Positions 31,554 through 44,869 of a stretch of 64,000 nt of DNA are shown here, piece after piece. The stretch is from Neocallimastix lanati (nom. inval.) (taxonomy: Eukaryota > Neocallimastigomycota > Neocallimastigomycetes > Neocallimastigales > Neocallimastigaceae), in the NCBI GenBank assembly GCA_016946835.1, contig JACVTC010000002.1, positions 869,501 to 933,500 of the forward strand, written 5' to 3'. The notes beneath the pieces were generated by a model, which saw only the letters and a list, made by a program, of their open reading frames with translations, was not told where the DNA came from and made no database searches. A program made the position numbers and the translations under genes. Position 1 is the stretch's first letter. The number at the start of each line of letters is the position of its first letter.

Positions 31554-31597
<44 letters not shown>
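31554..31597. repeat. Poly-A tract of 44 bases
   Basis: Uninterrupted A run. It could be the tail of an old LINE or retrocopy, but no coding remnant is visible upstream. Confidence 0.8.
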
Positions 31598-31599
<2 letters not shown>

Positions 31600-32220
31600 A
31601 AATATTGTTTTTGTGTAATTTTATATATTTTTAAATTATTTATCCTTATCCTTTTGTGTATAAAATTTTGTTTTTCCCAAAATAATAATTTAATTATGAC
31701 ATTAATTTTTTATTTTAAAGATTTATTGAAAAATTTAAGTAATTATTAAAATTTTAAAAATAATAAAATAACTATATAATTATTGATTCTGTTATAGATT
31801 TTGATAAAGTTTCTTCTATTACCTTTAAAATAGAGTCTGAAAAAAGAATTAGAATTTGTTTTATCACCATGATTCGCAATGGTAATACCTTCAGCATTAA
31901 ATAAAAGACAATATAATGGATTCTAAAATAAGTGAAAATTCTAGTTAAAAATCCATTATAAGTTCGTTCATTATCACAATTGATATGTGATATTTTAAAA
32001 ACTTCAATATCAATATTTATTTTATTTTATAAGGATGAGAACAGTAGTGAATAATTGACAAAATAATATATTCTAATATTAAAGAATAATATACACAAAA
32101 TAATATTCACACTTTAATATTTAGTGTATTTATTTTATTTATTTATTATTATTTATCAATAAAATACATTGTTTATTATTCGTCAATATAAAATATTTAT
32201 TAACTAGTTAAAATATAATA
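31598..32220. other. Interval without a firmly recognised gene
   Basis: On the minus strand, 31800-31990 reads openly in pieces (FKISHINCDNERTYNGFLTR and following), perhaps a gene remnant of unknown kind. The rest is AT-rich. The outer end of the LTR at 32221-32498 may lie in this interval, but I could not place it. Confidence 0.35.
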
Positions 32221-32498
32221 ATTTTCACAAAATAAATTATTAATTTATTTTGTTCTAAACTTCAATCAATTGATTTAAAGCATTGTAAAAACAATAATTT
32301 TTTCAGAATTAATTTTTATAAAAAATTATTCCATTAAAAATTTGTCTGGTGGCTTAAAGAATATAATTCAAAAAATTTAGTTCATATGATTTATTTATTT
32401 TATTTATTATATTATAAATCAAAGAATAATTTACATCTCTGAATTAACACAAGAAAAATTTTTTAATTTATAATGGGATTGGAATAATCACATCTTTA
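32221..32498 (-). repeat. LTR fragment, inverted relative to the solo LTR at 15808-16509
   Basis: Reverse complement of the first 280 bases of the 15808-16509 LTR, with clear similarity over TTCACAAAATAAATTATTAA, the CTTAAAGAATATAATTCAAAA block and the end AATAATCACATCTTTACG. It is followed by a polypurine tract and an integrase relic on the minus strand, as in a 3' LTR. The left end is unclear because similarity fades before 32221. Confidence 0.7.
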
Positions 32499-32968
32499 CG
32501 ATCTCCCTCCTTCAATAGAGCTCCTGCGAGATCCATTCTTCTTTGATCAGCATATTTCATATAAGTTTCTTTTTTGCTCTAAGTAAATACTCTTTTAGAA
32601 AATTTATATTTTCATTAATCTCAGTTACACGTTTTTCTGTCCTACTAGGTCATTTGTTAGATGGGATTTCTGGATGGGCTTTAGGATTAAATCCATAATT
32701 AAAAAAAAAAAAAAAAAAGGCGTTTGATTGATTGATTGCTTGCTGTATGGAGTTATTATATGAGAACTCAGCAAATGGTAAAAGATCAGCCCAATTGTTT
32801 TGCCTTTTGTTGATGAATCAACAAAGACATTGTTCTAATATCGCGTTCACCCTCACCGTTTGACCATCCGTTTGAGGATGATTAGCAGTAGAAAGAGATT
32901 GCTCAATGTCATAAAGATAAAGGCTACATAATCCCTTCCAAAACGCAGAGGTAAACCGAGAACCATTA
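32499..32968 (-). pseudogene. Degraded integrase of a chromovirus-like element
   Basis: Minus-strand sequence parallel to 2440-3400 of element 1. It begins with the same GGAGCTC-containing junction and contains remnants of the passages corresponding to YGFNP, SINQSPF, NNTLQQS and [13 protein letters not shown]. Also shared is the phrase at 32836-32875 coding for the motif around the catalytic glutamate. There is a poly-A expansion at 32700-32718, several frameshifts and a truncated right end near 32968. The chromodomain and GPF region are deleted. Confidence 0.75.
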
Positions 32969-33084
32969 TATTCTTATACGTCAATTTTCATAACAAAATT
33001 TTAATTTTATTATGTTTTAGAAATTTCAAAATTTCAATGAAATGGTCACTTAAAAAAGGTTTCCTATAAAAATTTAAAAGAACA

Positions 33085-33244
<160 letters not shown>

Positions 33245-35156
33245 TTAATTTTTATTTTAGTACCTTCATGTTGAAAAAAAAAAAAAGAATTTTTTTTTTT
33301 TTGTTCATGAATTGTTTTTTATTAATGCATTTAAAGCCTCAAGTGTTCTTCAAATTAAAAAAAAAAAATTTTATTTATGAAATTTCAAAAATTTTTAACA
33401 AAAATTTAGACTTTCTTATTGTTACACAAAAATCGTCTTGAATCCTATTTTCATAGGGGAGGGGGCAATATTGAAATTATAACTGAATTGAAATCTCAAT
33501 TTCAGTTATATACATTTCACTAATTAAAAATATTATTTATTTAATGATAAATAATATATAATTATAAAATTAATAATTAATATAAATTCTTGTTTAATAT
33601 TTAAAGAATTATCTTTGGTTTAATAATTCTGAGAATATTAATAAATAAGATTTATATTAATAATTTCAATTATCTACAAATGACGATGTCACATGTATTT
33701 ATATAATGTTTATATATATGTTTACAATATATCTATATTAACTACTATTTTTAATTATTCAAATTTATTATATAATTACAAATTAAATTTATTTTAGTTA
33801 TAATTAAATATTTTTAAACATATTGTTATTATCTTACTATTTTATTAATATTTATATTACTATACTATTAATATCTTACAATTAAATACTATTATTATGT
33901 AACTTATAAATTATAAAAGAAAGATGTAAAAATCTATCTTTTATATTCTTTGGAAGGTTATTGTAAAATTACCTTAATAGTAATATTTTATAGATATTTC
34001 ATTATTAAATAAAAAGAAATTATTTAAAATCAAATTAATTTAATAATTTTAATTATTAAAGTTTATTATAAATAAATTTTTATTAAACTAAATCATTTAA
34101 GGTGATGTATTTTTATTCACTTTTTAGAGGTGAGGTATTTAAAAAAAAAAAAAAAAAAAAAAATAATAATTAAAAAAAAATTAAAAATTAAAAATTTCTT
34201 AATATATTTATCAATATAAATTTATTATTTATATTTAATAATAAACTATATATCGTTAAAAACGACAAATAAAATCATTTATATTTTATTATGAAATTAA
34301 TATATAAAAAAAAAATGATGATAGTACCTAGCGATATTGATTAATTTTTTTTTTAACAAAAAATATATATATATTATTAAAAATAAAAAAAAAAAAAAAA
34401 AATATAAATTAAAATAAACCTTATACTAATAAGATTATTATAGTTATCTACCATTAATTTTTTTTTAAAAAAAAAAAAAAATTGACAAATTGACCTTTTA
34501 TTATTTACATTTCAAATTAAAATACCAAAAAGAATATATTTTATTTTTACCTAAAAAAAAAAAAAAATAAAAAAAAAAAAATAAAAATTAAAAATATTTA
34601 ATATTTCATTTAAAATATACTGATAAAATAAAATGTAATAAAAGATTTTAAATATATATTTGTATAAAATAAAAAACAACAAGTTTGTTATATATACATA
34701 TTGTAAAAAAAAAAAAAAAAAAAAAAAATTCTATCATTAAAAATATATCCATACATTTAAATATTAGAAGAATTGTTAAGAATTGTTGATAATATAAGAA
34801 TATAAAAAAGATATATTATTAAAAAATTTTACTTCATTAATATTTTACCTATAAAAATTGATAGTAAAAATATAAATCTATATAAATAGTTCATTAATAA
34901 TTTTAGGTAATGTTTATTTCAATGATAATTATAATTTCATTTATTTTTAATAATTTATAATTTATTTATTTATTTATTTATTTATATAATTTAAGTTTTT
35001 CTTTTTTTTTTTTTTTTTTTTTTTTATTATTATTTATTAATATTTATGTATTTATTATTTATTACTATTATTATTATTAATATTATTATAAACTTAATTT
35101 ATTAACTTACTTTATTGATTTAATTAATTTATTAATCAATTAATGCTTTTTAAAAT
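33245..35156. other. AT-rich interval with many homopolymers
   Basis: No gene recognised. Several A runs of 15-24 bases (for example 34140-34162, 34705-34728) and a T run near 35000-35025. Confidence 0.55.
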
Positions 35157-36986
35157 TTAATGAAAATATCTAAATATAAATATAACTATTAAAAAAAGAC
35201 TAATTCTTAAAACACATATTCCAAAATCAAAACACAACGTTTTTTTATCAAGAGTGTTAGTCGTTTCATTTCTTTGATAAATTATATTTTTAGCATTTTC
35301 CATTTTATTAGTTGATTTAAAATCTGGAAAATAATTATTTGCATATGGAATAATATATTTTTGAATTTCTTCAGTATATTTATTGGTTGATTGACTATTA
35401 AATTTTATTTTTTTTAATTTATAGTTTGGATTCGTTAATAAACAAATTATTTCGTTTTTAGTTTCCCCTTCAATTTCTTGAGCTAAATCTAATGCTGATT
35501 TACCTTCATTATTCTTAAGATGAATATTTGGTTCTTTGCTCATTAACTTGGAAATTAAATAGGGTTCCTGTATATCTACAGCATAATGAAGGGCCGTATT
35601 ACCAAGATTATCTTGATGATCAATATAAATACCTCGTTCTAGTAGTATTTCAACTGCCTTCACTTGATTAATTTTAGATGCTATAATTAATCCATTCTCA
35701 TTTTTATTATTTACTTCATTAATTATTGATGGATCATTTTCTAATAATTCTTTTATACCTAAATAATTATTAACAATCGATATCATCAATAAATTATTGT
35801 GATTGATAGGATCTCTGTAGCCATAATTAAAAGTAGGATTATCTTTTAAAAGTGGTATAAGTTTATAATGTCCTAATTTATAGCAGAGAGATGTGGCATT
35901 TTCTCCATATTTATTTTTTACTGAAAGATCTAATTTTTTTAAATATTTTGCACAAAATTTGGCTGTAGCCATATCATTAACAATTAGAAAAACCATAAAT
36001 GCAGTATTTTCATCATTATCTACTGAATAATTAAAATCACATTGATAATTTACAAAGGTACTCATAACTCGAGCATAATCCATATATTGAACTTGATCAG
36101 TTTCTTTATTATAATTATACATTTTTTCAAGAAGTATTGATAATGCTGACTGACCATTCATATCTATATAATCATAGTCACAATGCTTAGCATGTAATTT
36201 CAATAGTTCTAAATAAAGACCCTTTTCAGTTAAATACATTGCCGGTGTTTTCCCTTCATTATCTGCAATATTAACATCTATATTTGTATTATGAAGTAAA
36301 AATTTGCAAATTGGTTCAATGATATTATTTTTAATACAATACGTAAGAACAGATTCACCTTGATGATTGGTTTGATTGATATTAATATCTGAATTGAGTA
36401 TTAAATCATATTGATATTGATTATTTGTAATTAAATCATCCATTAGGAATTTTGGATTACGTATTGAATGAAATAACACATTTTCTCCATTTTTATCTTC
36501 GAGATTAAGGCAAAGACTATCATAGAGATATGGTTTAATTACAAAGGTAAAATGATGTTGAGCAGCATACATTAATGCCGACATACCATCTTCATCCTGG
36601 GTATATGGACTAATATTCATAGTTATTAACCAATTCGCCGCACTTCTATTACCTTCTTTACATGCTCTTATTAATACATCACTATTATTGAATACCTCTA
36701 AAACTCTATTGAAATGTGGATGATTTAAAACCTTTTTAATTAAATCAAATTTATTTACAAATGGAGTTATGTTCTTATTACCATCAATAATTATATTAAT
36801 TAAATTATCATTCTCAACAATTACATTATTAATTTCAGCAACAAAATTTTTAATAACTTGTAGATTTGCGTTCTCACCTAAGTTTTCCTTTATTAATGTT
36901 TTATTTGTTTCAATAGTTTCTAAACATTTCTTATTTTTTGATTTTAATTGAGAAAAAAATTCTGTTTGAAATTTATTGAAATCCAT
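35157..36986 (-). CDS. Ankyrin-repeat protein with C-terminal membrane anchor
   Basis: 609 residues, intact, ATG at 36984-36986 (MDFNKFQTEFFSQLK). Residues 1-100 are a helical, charged region without repeats. From about residue 105 come a dozen or so ankyrin repeats, recognisable from blocks such as DEDGMSALMYAAQH, NHQGESVLTYCIKNN, NEGKTPAMYLTEKG, MNGQSALSILLE, NKYGENATSLCYKLGH, DNLGNTALHYAVD and NEGKSALDLAQEI. A linker about 510-575 follows, then a single hydrophobic segment near the end (VLRISLFLIVIFIFRYF). This gives a tail-anchored topology, with repeats probably facing the cytosol for protein binding. No catalytic domain is seen, so the partner is unknown. Decayed paralogues lie at 40995-41150 and 41930-42960, in the same orientation, indicating local duplication. 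No intron is visible. Confidence 0.85.
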   Translation of the reverse strand: MDFNKFQTEFFSQLKSKNKKCLETIETNKTLIKENLGENANLQVIKNFVAEINNVIVENDNLINIIIDGNKNITPFVNKFDLIKKVLNHPHFNRVLEVFNNSDVLIRACKEGNRSAANWLITMNISPYTQDEDGMSALMYAAQHHFTFVIKPYLYDSLCLNLEDKNGENVLFHSIRNPKFLMDDLITNNQYQYDLILNSDININQTNHQGESVLTYCIKNNIIEPICKFLLHNTNIDVNIADNEGKTPAMYLTEKGLYLELLKLHAKHCDYDYIDMNGQSALSILLEKMYNYNKETDQVQYMDYARVMSTFVNYQCDFNYSVDNDENTAFMVFLIVNDMATAKFCAKYLKKLDLSVKNKYGENATSLCYKLGHYKLIPLLKDNPTFNYGYRDPINHNNLLMISIVNNYLGIKELLENDPSIINEVNNKNENGLIIASKINQVKAVEILLERGIYIDHQDNLGNTALHYAVDIQEPYLISKLMSKEPNIHLKNNEGKSALDLAQEIEGETKNEIICLLTNPNYKLKKIKFNSQSTNKYTEEIQKYIIPYANNYFPDFKSTNKMENAKNIIYQRNETTNTLDKKTLCFDFGICVLRISLFLIVIFIFRYFH

Positions 36987-37560
36987 TTAATTTTTATATT
37001 AACATAAATATAAATTCTATTAAAATTATATTATATAAATTATTATTGTTGTTGTTTTTGTTGTTATTGTTTATTTATTATTTAATATTACATTTTAATA
37101 TTATTATGGTTTGTTGTTTATATATTATATAATTCAGAATTTATTAATAAATAAATAGAATAAAAATATTAATCAAAATCTTTTTATTTTTGTTCTTATT
37201 TAATTAATTATAATAAGATTTAATGAACTTATTTGTTTTCTTTTATGTTTTTTTAAAAAAAAAAAAAATAAAAATTCAATTTTAATATTATTAAATTATT
37301 TCAAATAATTAATTTTATGAAAGAAAATTCATTTTCAATTTATATATTTATTTGATTATCTTTTTTTAAAAACAACAAAAAAGAAATAAGTAATAATAAT
37401 AATAATAATTTAAATATATATTATAGTCATTAATTATTAATAGATTTTTACTTTTTATTTTATGTTAATTATATCTTAATATCTCAAATTGAGCTAAATT
37501 AAAAAAAAAAAAAAAAAAATAGCATTTATTTTAAAATATAATAAATAATTATACTTCTAT
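36987..37560. other. AT-rich upstream region of the ankyrin gene
   Basis: Holds presumably the promoter of the minus-strand ankyrin gene; no motif can be named. Confidence 0.4.
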
Positions 37561-37758
<198 letters not shown>

Positions 37759-39116
37759 TATATATATATATATTTTTTTTTATATTTGAAATTATTTTTA
37801 TTTTCAGTATATAAAATTTAAAATTTTTTGAGTATTTTATATTATTTTTTGGGATTAAAATTTTAAAAAAAAAAAAAAGGAAAAAAGAAAAAAGGAAAAA
37901 AATTAAATTAATCTATATAAAAGAAAATAGTCTTTAATATATGTTTGGTTACACATGTATCAATTATAAATTAAATTTTTTTTTTATATTCTTTTAATAA
38001 TTTATAATTAAATTTTTTTTTATATTCTTTTAATAATTTTTTTAAATTTTTTTTTTATATTTTTTTAATAATTTATAATTAAATTTTTTTTTATATTCTT
38101 TTAATAATTTTTTTTTTTTTTTTTTAAAAGTCTTTATTATTAAAAATAATGGTAAAAATATTATTAAAAATGATTTATTTGGATCTTTTTTTTTTTTTTT
38201 TTTATATTATTTATATTATAATAAATTTATATTACAAAAGTTACAACGAAAAACATTATATTTTACTGATGTTCAATTATAAATATTATTATAAATTCAT
38301 TAAATTATAACATGATAATTATTCTTTTCATTTTTTTTTTTTAGTAATTTTTACTTTAAATTTTATATTAATTTTAAACTAACCTTTTGAAATTGATATT
38401 AATTTAAAATTAACATTTTAAAGTTGATATTTTTTTAATATTAATTCTCATTGTAAATTATGATTATTATTGTAACCATAATAGAATATTTTCAAATCCT
38501 TTCTTTTTAAAAATGTGATATATATATCATTCTTTATTCTATTAAAAATAATTTATTTTTTTAATTATATATCTAAAATATATATATATATAAGAAATAA
38601 ATAAATATTAAAAAGTAACAGAAGTCTTAATTGTAGTATATGAAACAAAACAAAAAAAAAATAAAATAAAATATACAAAAATTTATTTGCAAACTTTGTT
38701 ATATATATATATATAATTAAATATCGTCATATCTTTTCTGAGCCTCGTTCCAAATACAAAATTTTTTTTTACCAAATAAATATATCTTTTAAATTTATAA
38801 AAATATATTATTTATTAAGAATAAAATAAAAATTAAAAAATAAAAAATTTTAATAATAATAATAATAAATTAATGAATACTTTTTATAAAAGTATTAATA
38901 TATTAAAAAATATATATAACAATATAATTATTGAACTATTTAGTTATATATTTATTTAAATAATGTATATTTATTTAAATGATAAATTGTAAGAATTTAG
39001 GTGTAAAAAACATTAAAATATATAAAGATAAATATATATATATATAATGTATCAAATAAAAAAAATAAAATATTAAATATAAAATTTTCAATAAAAAATA
39101 AACTTAATGAAATACA

Positions 39117-39118
<2 letters not shown>
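37759..39118. other. AT-rich interval without a recognised gene
   Basis: Includes a roughly 50-bp duplication of TTTATATTCTTTTAATAATTTATAATTAAATTTTTTT (37975-38110, about three copies). No coding motif. Confidence 0.5.

Positions 39119-39172
<54 letters not shown>
39119..39172. repeat. Poly-A tract of about 54 bases
   Basis: Uninterrupted A run immediately left of the GC-richer island at 39240. Confidence 0.85.
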
Positions 39173-39174
<2 letters not shown>

Positions 39175-39239
39175 TAAAAAGATATTATGGTATTATGATA
39201 TGAATAATGATCATTTCTTCCAAAAGTATTTAATATAAA

Positions 39240-39740
39240 TAAAACAAAGAAGTAACATCTGTATAGTAGATAGTTGGAGATCACTAAATTCTCCCTCGAA
39301 TTAAGAGAAATATTATCAAGAGATTCAGTTTCCGTAGATTCGCTGCCTAAAGAACAACTATTACTATTCGGAATAGCAATATTCTAGTACTCGATAAGGG
39401 TTACTATTCCGACGGTATAAGCACAAACTAACTAAGAATGTCAACGCTGAAAATGCAATAAGACAGGCTTGTAGGGACTATGCCTCAACTGAATAGGATG
39501 TATTAGGAGGACTAGTAACAGAGGTTCTTCTTTGCCATATTGGTTCGACGTTGACTCTCTTGGTTGTTAAGAGTTTTTCACAATAACAATATCAAAAAGT
39601 AACTCAAGAAAGCTACTAAAAAACTGGTATAGTGCTGGTGAGGTAATCTAAGAGGCTAACTATACATGGAATATTAGATCCAGAACTCTTTAATAGAAGT
39701 TCTTTTTAAATGTCTTCCTTCCCTAATATTGAATTGTAGC
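39240..39740. other. GC-richer island, unexplained
   Basis: About 500 bases of clearly higher complexity between AT-rich flanks. In one plus frame it reads KNVNAENAIRQACRDYAS (about 39433-39486), which resembles the C-terminal KSVNAEETVIQASRASAT of LINE A. Immediately upstream, another frame reads LDKGYYSDGISTN. Stops interrupt all frames. It may be a decayed mobile-element coding region. I cannot identify it. Confidence 0.35.
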
Positions 39741-39972
39741 TAAAAAAAAAAAAAGAAAAAAAGATAAAAAAAAAAAGAAAAAAAAATTAAAATAAAAAAG
39801 ATAACAAAGAAGATAGTGATATTAATATACATATATATGTATATAAGGAAAATGATATAAAATAAATAAATAAACAAATTAATATACTTATACTTGAAAT
39901 TTATATAACAAAATATTTACTTAATAAAACCTATAATAATAAATAAATATATATATGTATATACAATTAAAT

Positions 39973-40007
<35 letters not shown>

Positions 40008-40317
40008 CGATATTTAAAAGATATATAAAAATAAAGTTAGTACAGAGTAAATCAAAAAACCATCTCCAGTGTTAACTTAACAAATAAAAGAAACAAAAAT
40101 GTTAATCGGTTTTAGTAAGATAATTAAGTAAAGTTAATTTCAAAAAAATAACAAAAATAGAATAGAATAGTATAAGGGTAGAAAAAAAATTATTAAAAGG
40201 TGAAAAAAGAGGATAAAAGCTAAGATATAAATGTAAAATATAAAGTAATACAAAAAGCTAAAACAGAAATTTAATTCATTTCTACTTAATTATAGATTAT
40301 TTTTTTTTTATTTTTAT
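39741..40317. other. AT-rich interval without a recognised gene
   Basis: A-rich low-complexity at 39740-39800 and (TA)n at 39977-40003. Nothing else recognisable. Confidence 0.5.
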
Positions 40318-40622
40318 TATTTTATATTTTACTTTATTTTATTTTATTTTATTTTATTTTATTTTATTTTATTTTATTTTATTTTATTTTATTTTATTTT
40401 ATTTTATTTTATTCAATCTGTACTTTATATTTATATTCTACTATTTATTTTATTTTATTTTATTTTTATATTATATTATATTATTTTATTTTTATTTTAT
40501 TTTATTTTATTTTATTTTTATTTTATTTATTTTATTTTTATTTTATTTTATTTTATTTTATTTTTATTTTATTTTTAATTTTATTTTATTTTATTTTATT
40601 TTTTGTTTTGTTTTGTTTTGTT
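40318..40622. repeat. (ATTTT)n microsatellite
   Basis: TTTTA pentamers, perfect from about 40330 to 40412, then interrupted to 40622, ending in TTTTG pentamers. Confidence 0.93.
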
Positions 40623-40994
40623 TTTATAATTATTATTTAAATAATTTTTAATGAAAAATATCTTAGTATTTATACTACTTTTTGTGATGATATAAAATAT
40701 AAATATATAAGAGTATTTAAAATAACATAAATAAAAAATCATAGTAGTATTTATTATATTTTTTCATATTTTATATTTAACATCTTTCCAGTTTGAGAAA
40801 TAATCTCATTAACAAAAATGAAACAAAGAAAATCCTTAATAAAGAAAAAAAAATAATAATAATAATATCATACTTGATTAATATATTAAATTATATACTA
40901 TAATTAATATTTGTATTTTGTACTATTTTTTTATATAAAGTGTATACAATATAATTATAAATAATAAAGATCATCTTAAAAATCTCTTAATAAC
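40623..40994. other. AT-rich interval without a recognised gene
   Basis: Nothing recognisable. Confidence 0.5.
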
Positions 40995-41150
40995 AATTAA
41001 AATCACACTGATAATTCACAAAGGTACTCATAACTCGAGTATAATCCATATATTGAACTTGATTAGTTTCTTTATTATAATTATACATTTTTTCAAAGAG
41101 GACTAATATTACAGATTGACCATTCATATCAATATAATCAATATAAATAA
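40995..41150 (-). pseudogene. Ankyrin gene fragment (paralogue of 35157-36986)
   Basis: Close nucleotide match to 36023-36180 of the intact ankyrin gene, including AAGGTACTCATAACTCGAG, the run around TCCATATATTGAACTTGAT and GACCATTCATATCAATATA. Only about 155 bases are left, without an open frame. Confidence 0.85.
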
Positions 41151-41219
41151 ACTATTAATAAAATATTTAAGTTTATATAAACTTAAATCATCCAACCATA
41201 CATAAAAATTAATTTTTTT

Positions 41220-41220
<1 letters not shown>

Positions 41221-41274
<54 letters not shown>
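41221..41274. repeat. Poly-A tract of 54 bases
   Basis: Uninterrupted A run. Confidence 0.9.
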
Positions 41275-41276
<2 letters not shown>

Positions 41277-41929
41277 AAATTATTCCTTTAATTATTTATT
41301 TATTTCTTATTTATTTTTAATCATATTTTATTTATTTTCATTTCTTTATTCATTTAATTTTTCTGAATTTTTGTAAATAATTATTATTATTATATTTTAT
41401 TTTTTTATCTATCTTTTTAACACAATAATAAAAAAAATAAAAGAAATATTGACCAATTTTTATCTCTTTTTTTTTTTTTTATTTTATTTTTATTTTTTTT
41501 TTTTCTTTTTATTTTATTTTATTTTATTTTATTTTTTTTTATTTTATTTTAATTTTATTTTTATTTTTTTTTTAATAAATTATAAAAATTAATTTTCCCT
41601 ATTTTAAGAATAAAAATAAATTAAAATAAATTAAAATAAAACTGTATTTAAAAAAAAAAAATTTTTAATAAAAATGAAAGAAAGAAAAATTTTTTACTTC
41701 CTTTAAAAAAAAATTTAACATTTAATAACATTACTAATAATAATATTTTATGATTAATACAGTTTAGTCGATAAAAAAAATAATTATAAAGCGTAAAAAT
41801 TAATTTTATAAAATTATTATGCAGTTGATAATTTTATAAAGTTAATTAATATACGTTGCACAACTATAAAAAAAGCAGTTATAGATTTTAATTTTTTTTT
41901 ATATATTTATATTAATAGAATTTATCATT
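41275..41929. other. AT-rich interval without a recognised gene
   Basis: Includes TTTTATTTTA-type low complexity at 41470-41570. Confidence 0.5.
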
Positions 41930-42960
41930 TATTAACATATTTTAGTATTAGTATTTTCCATTTCTTTTGTTGATTTAATATCTGGAAAACTATTATTTGA
42001 TATATTTGATATAGTATATTTATTTGTTGATTATGAATTTACTCTTTTTAATTAAAAAAATGGTTTCATTACCTTACTAAAATAATTAATACTTTTTTTT
42101 TTTTTTTTTTATTTTCTCCTTCAAATTCTTTTGCTAAATCAAATGATGATTTATCTTCATTATTTTTAAGATGAATATTTGGTATTTTCTATTTTTTAAT
42201 ATTAAAAAAGATTATTGAATATCTTCAACATATACGAAATGCCGAAATTATCTTGATGATCTATTTATATCACATTCTGGCAATATTTTTCCCGCTTTCA
42301 CATGGTTAATCATAGAAGCTATAATTTGTCAGTTCATGTATCTATTATTAACTTTATTTATTATAGATGGATTATTTTCTAATGATTCCTTAGTTCCTGA
42401 ATAACTATTAATAATTGAAATCATTAATAAATTGCTTTGATTAATAGAATATCTAAAACCATAGTTTAGTTATAATTATTAAAAAAGAACATAAATCTGA
42501 TATTTTCATTACTATTTACCAAAACACAATTATCTTGAACATAATCCATATATTGATCTCGATCATTTATTATATTATAATTATACATCTTTTCAAGAAA
42601 AGGAGTATGCTCATTGATCATTCATATCAATATAATCATAATCACAATGGTTATTATGTAACTTCCAATTAAAAACATTCCAGGAACATCAATATTAGTA
42701 TTATGAATTGAAAACTTAAAAATTGGTTCAAAGTTATTATTTTTAATACAATATGTAAAAATGATTTCGCCCTGGTGATTTGTTTGATTTATATTAATTT
42801 CTGAATTGAGTATTAAATGGTATTGATTATTATAACCATTTAATCATATTTTTGTAAACTTTTACAAGAAATCATTATTATTAAAATTTCCAAATTTTTA
42901 TTAAAATGTGGATAGTTTAAAACTTTTTAATTAAATTAAATTTATTTGTAAAAAGGGTTG
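41930..42960 (-). pseudogene. Decayed ankyrin-repeat gene (paralogue of 35157-36986)
   Basis: Follows the intact gene in order but with many gaps: the region after the last repeats (about 41945-42060, compare 35285-35410), the segment TTATCTTCATTATTTTTAAG (compare about 35500), TTATCTTGATGAT (compare 35610), the GATTGACCATT-like block near 42620, and the N-terminal region to about 42960. No open frame of any length remains. Same orientation as the intact gene. Confidence 0.8.
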
Positions 42961-43019
42961 GGTTGATCAATATTACTTTATTAAAATTATAATTAATTCA
43001 GTTAAAAATTAATATAAAT

Positions 43020-44130
43020 TTAATTTAATATTAATATTAATATTAATAAAAATAATAAAAATTATATAAATAATAAAAATAATAAAAATAAAAATAAAAA
43101 TAATAAATAATAAAAATAAATAATAAAAAATATAATAATAATAAATAATAATAATAAATAATAAAAAAAATAATAATAATAAATAATAAATAATAAAAAT
43201 AAATAATAAATAATAAAAATAAATAATAATAAAATAATAAAAATAAAAATAAAAATTAAAATTAAAATAATAATAGTAAAAATAAGATAAGAATAAATAA
43301 TAAATAAAATAATAAATAAAATAATAAAAATAATATAAATTATAAAAATAATAGTAATAAATAAAATAATAATAAATAATAATAAATAATAAAAATTATA
43401 AAAAATAGTAAAAATAATAAAAATAATAATAAATAATTGAATAATAATAAATAATAAATAATAAATAATTGAATAATAAATAATTGAATAATAAATAATA
43501 AATAATAAATAATTGAATAATAAATAATAAATAATTGAATAATAAGAAGAGTATTTATTAATAAATAATAAATAATAAATAATAAATAATAAATAATAAA
43601 TAATAAATAATTGAATAATAAATAATAAATAATAAATAATAAATAATGAATAAATAAATATTAAATAATGGAATAATAAATAGTTGAATAATAAATAATA
43701 AATAATAAATAATAAATAATAAATAATAAATAATAAATAATAAATAATAAATAATAAATAATAAATAATAAATAATAAATAATAAATAATAAATAATAAA
43801 TAATAAATAATAAATAATAAATAATAAATAATAAATAATAAATAATAAATAATAAATAATAAATAATAAATAATAAATAATAAATAATAAATAATAAATA
43901 ATAAATAATAAATAATAAATAATAATAATAATAATAATTAGTATTTATTAATAAATAATTGAATGATAAATAATTGAATAATAAACAATAAATAAATAAT
44001 AAATAATAAAAAAAAAGTATTTATTAATAAATAATTGAATAATAAATAATAAATAATAATAAATAATAATAAATAATAAATAATTGAATAAAGAGTATTT
44101 ATTAATAAATAATAAATAATAAAGAGTATT
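43020..44130. repeat. AATA/AAT microsatellite array, about 1.1 kb
   Basis: AATAAATAATAAATAAT-type repeats throughout, with a longer internal unit containing GAGTATTTATTAATAAATAAT at about 43548, 44014 and 44090. No coding potential. Confidence 0.95.
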
Positions 44131-44869
44131 GTAGTTTTATATTTGAAACAATAATTGGGAAATACTTATTAAAATATTATATGTAATTATTACATAAGAA
44201 TTAACATTTTTTATTATTCATTAATACATTAATGTACATTAATTCATCATACATTTTCCTCATTACTTCTATTTCTATTCTAAAAAAAATTTTATTTTTT
44301 ATTTTTGTTATAGTCGGAGAAGCTCATAAAAAAAATTATTCTATAAAATTTCAAAATCATTTTTTTTTTTTAATTAATATTATTAGTAGTTGTACAAAGA
44401 ATGAATGATCTGATCCTATTTTAAACAATTCAAAAGTGTTTAAATTTAAATTTGATAAAAATATTCAGACTAATTTTATTAAATTATATATTTTTTTTAA
44501 ACTTCTCCAAGCAATCTTGTGGTTACACATTTTAAGTTAAGTGGTTTAATTAAAAATGTTAACCACTAAGGATCATCCATAAAGTTCTTTTATTTTCTTT
44601 TTTGTTATTACTTAGACTGCCTTCTCATCCCCTAACTTTTTTTACTTTTTCTTGATATTTCTTTATATATTTTTTTTTTTTTTTTAAAAAAAAAAATAGA
44701 ACAATATTGTTTTTTTTCGAATATAAAAATATTTATATTAAAAAAAAAATTTTTTTTTCCTATACATATATATTACATATATATAATAAAAATAAACTTT
44801 TAATTATATAAAACAATAAATATATTAATAAATATTAATAAAAATAAAAGTATATTTATTGTTATTTAT
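44131..44869. other. AT-rich spacer between inverted microsatellite arrays
   Basis: No gene recognised. A slightly more complex patch occurs at 44515-44630. Confidence 0.5.

Noticed and set aside
39390-39500. DDE transposase (LDKGYYSDG resembling a D-x-GY-S motif)
   Set aside because: A single short motif between stop codons, with no other transposase block or terminal inverted repeats found.
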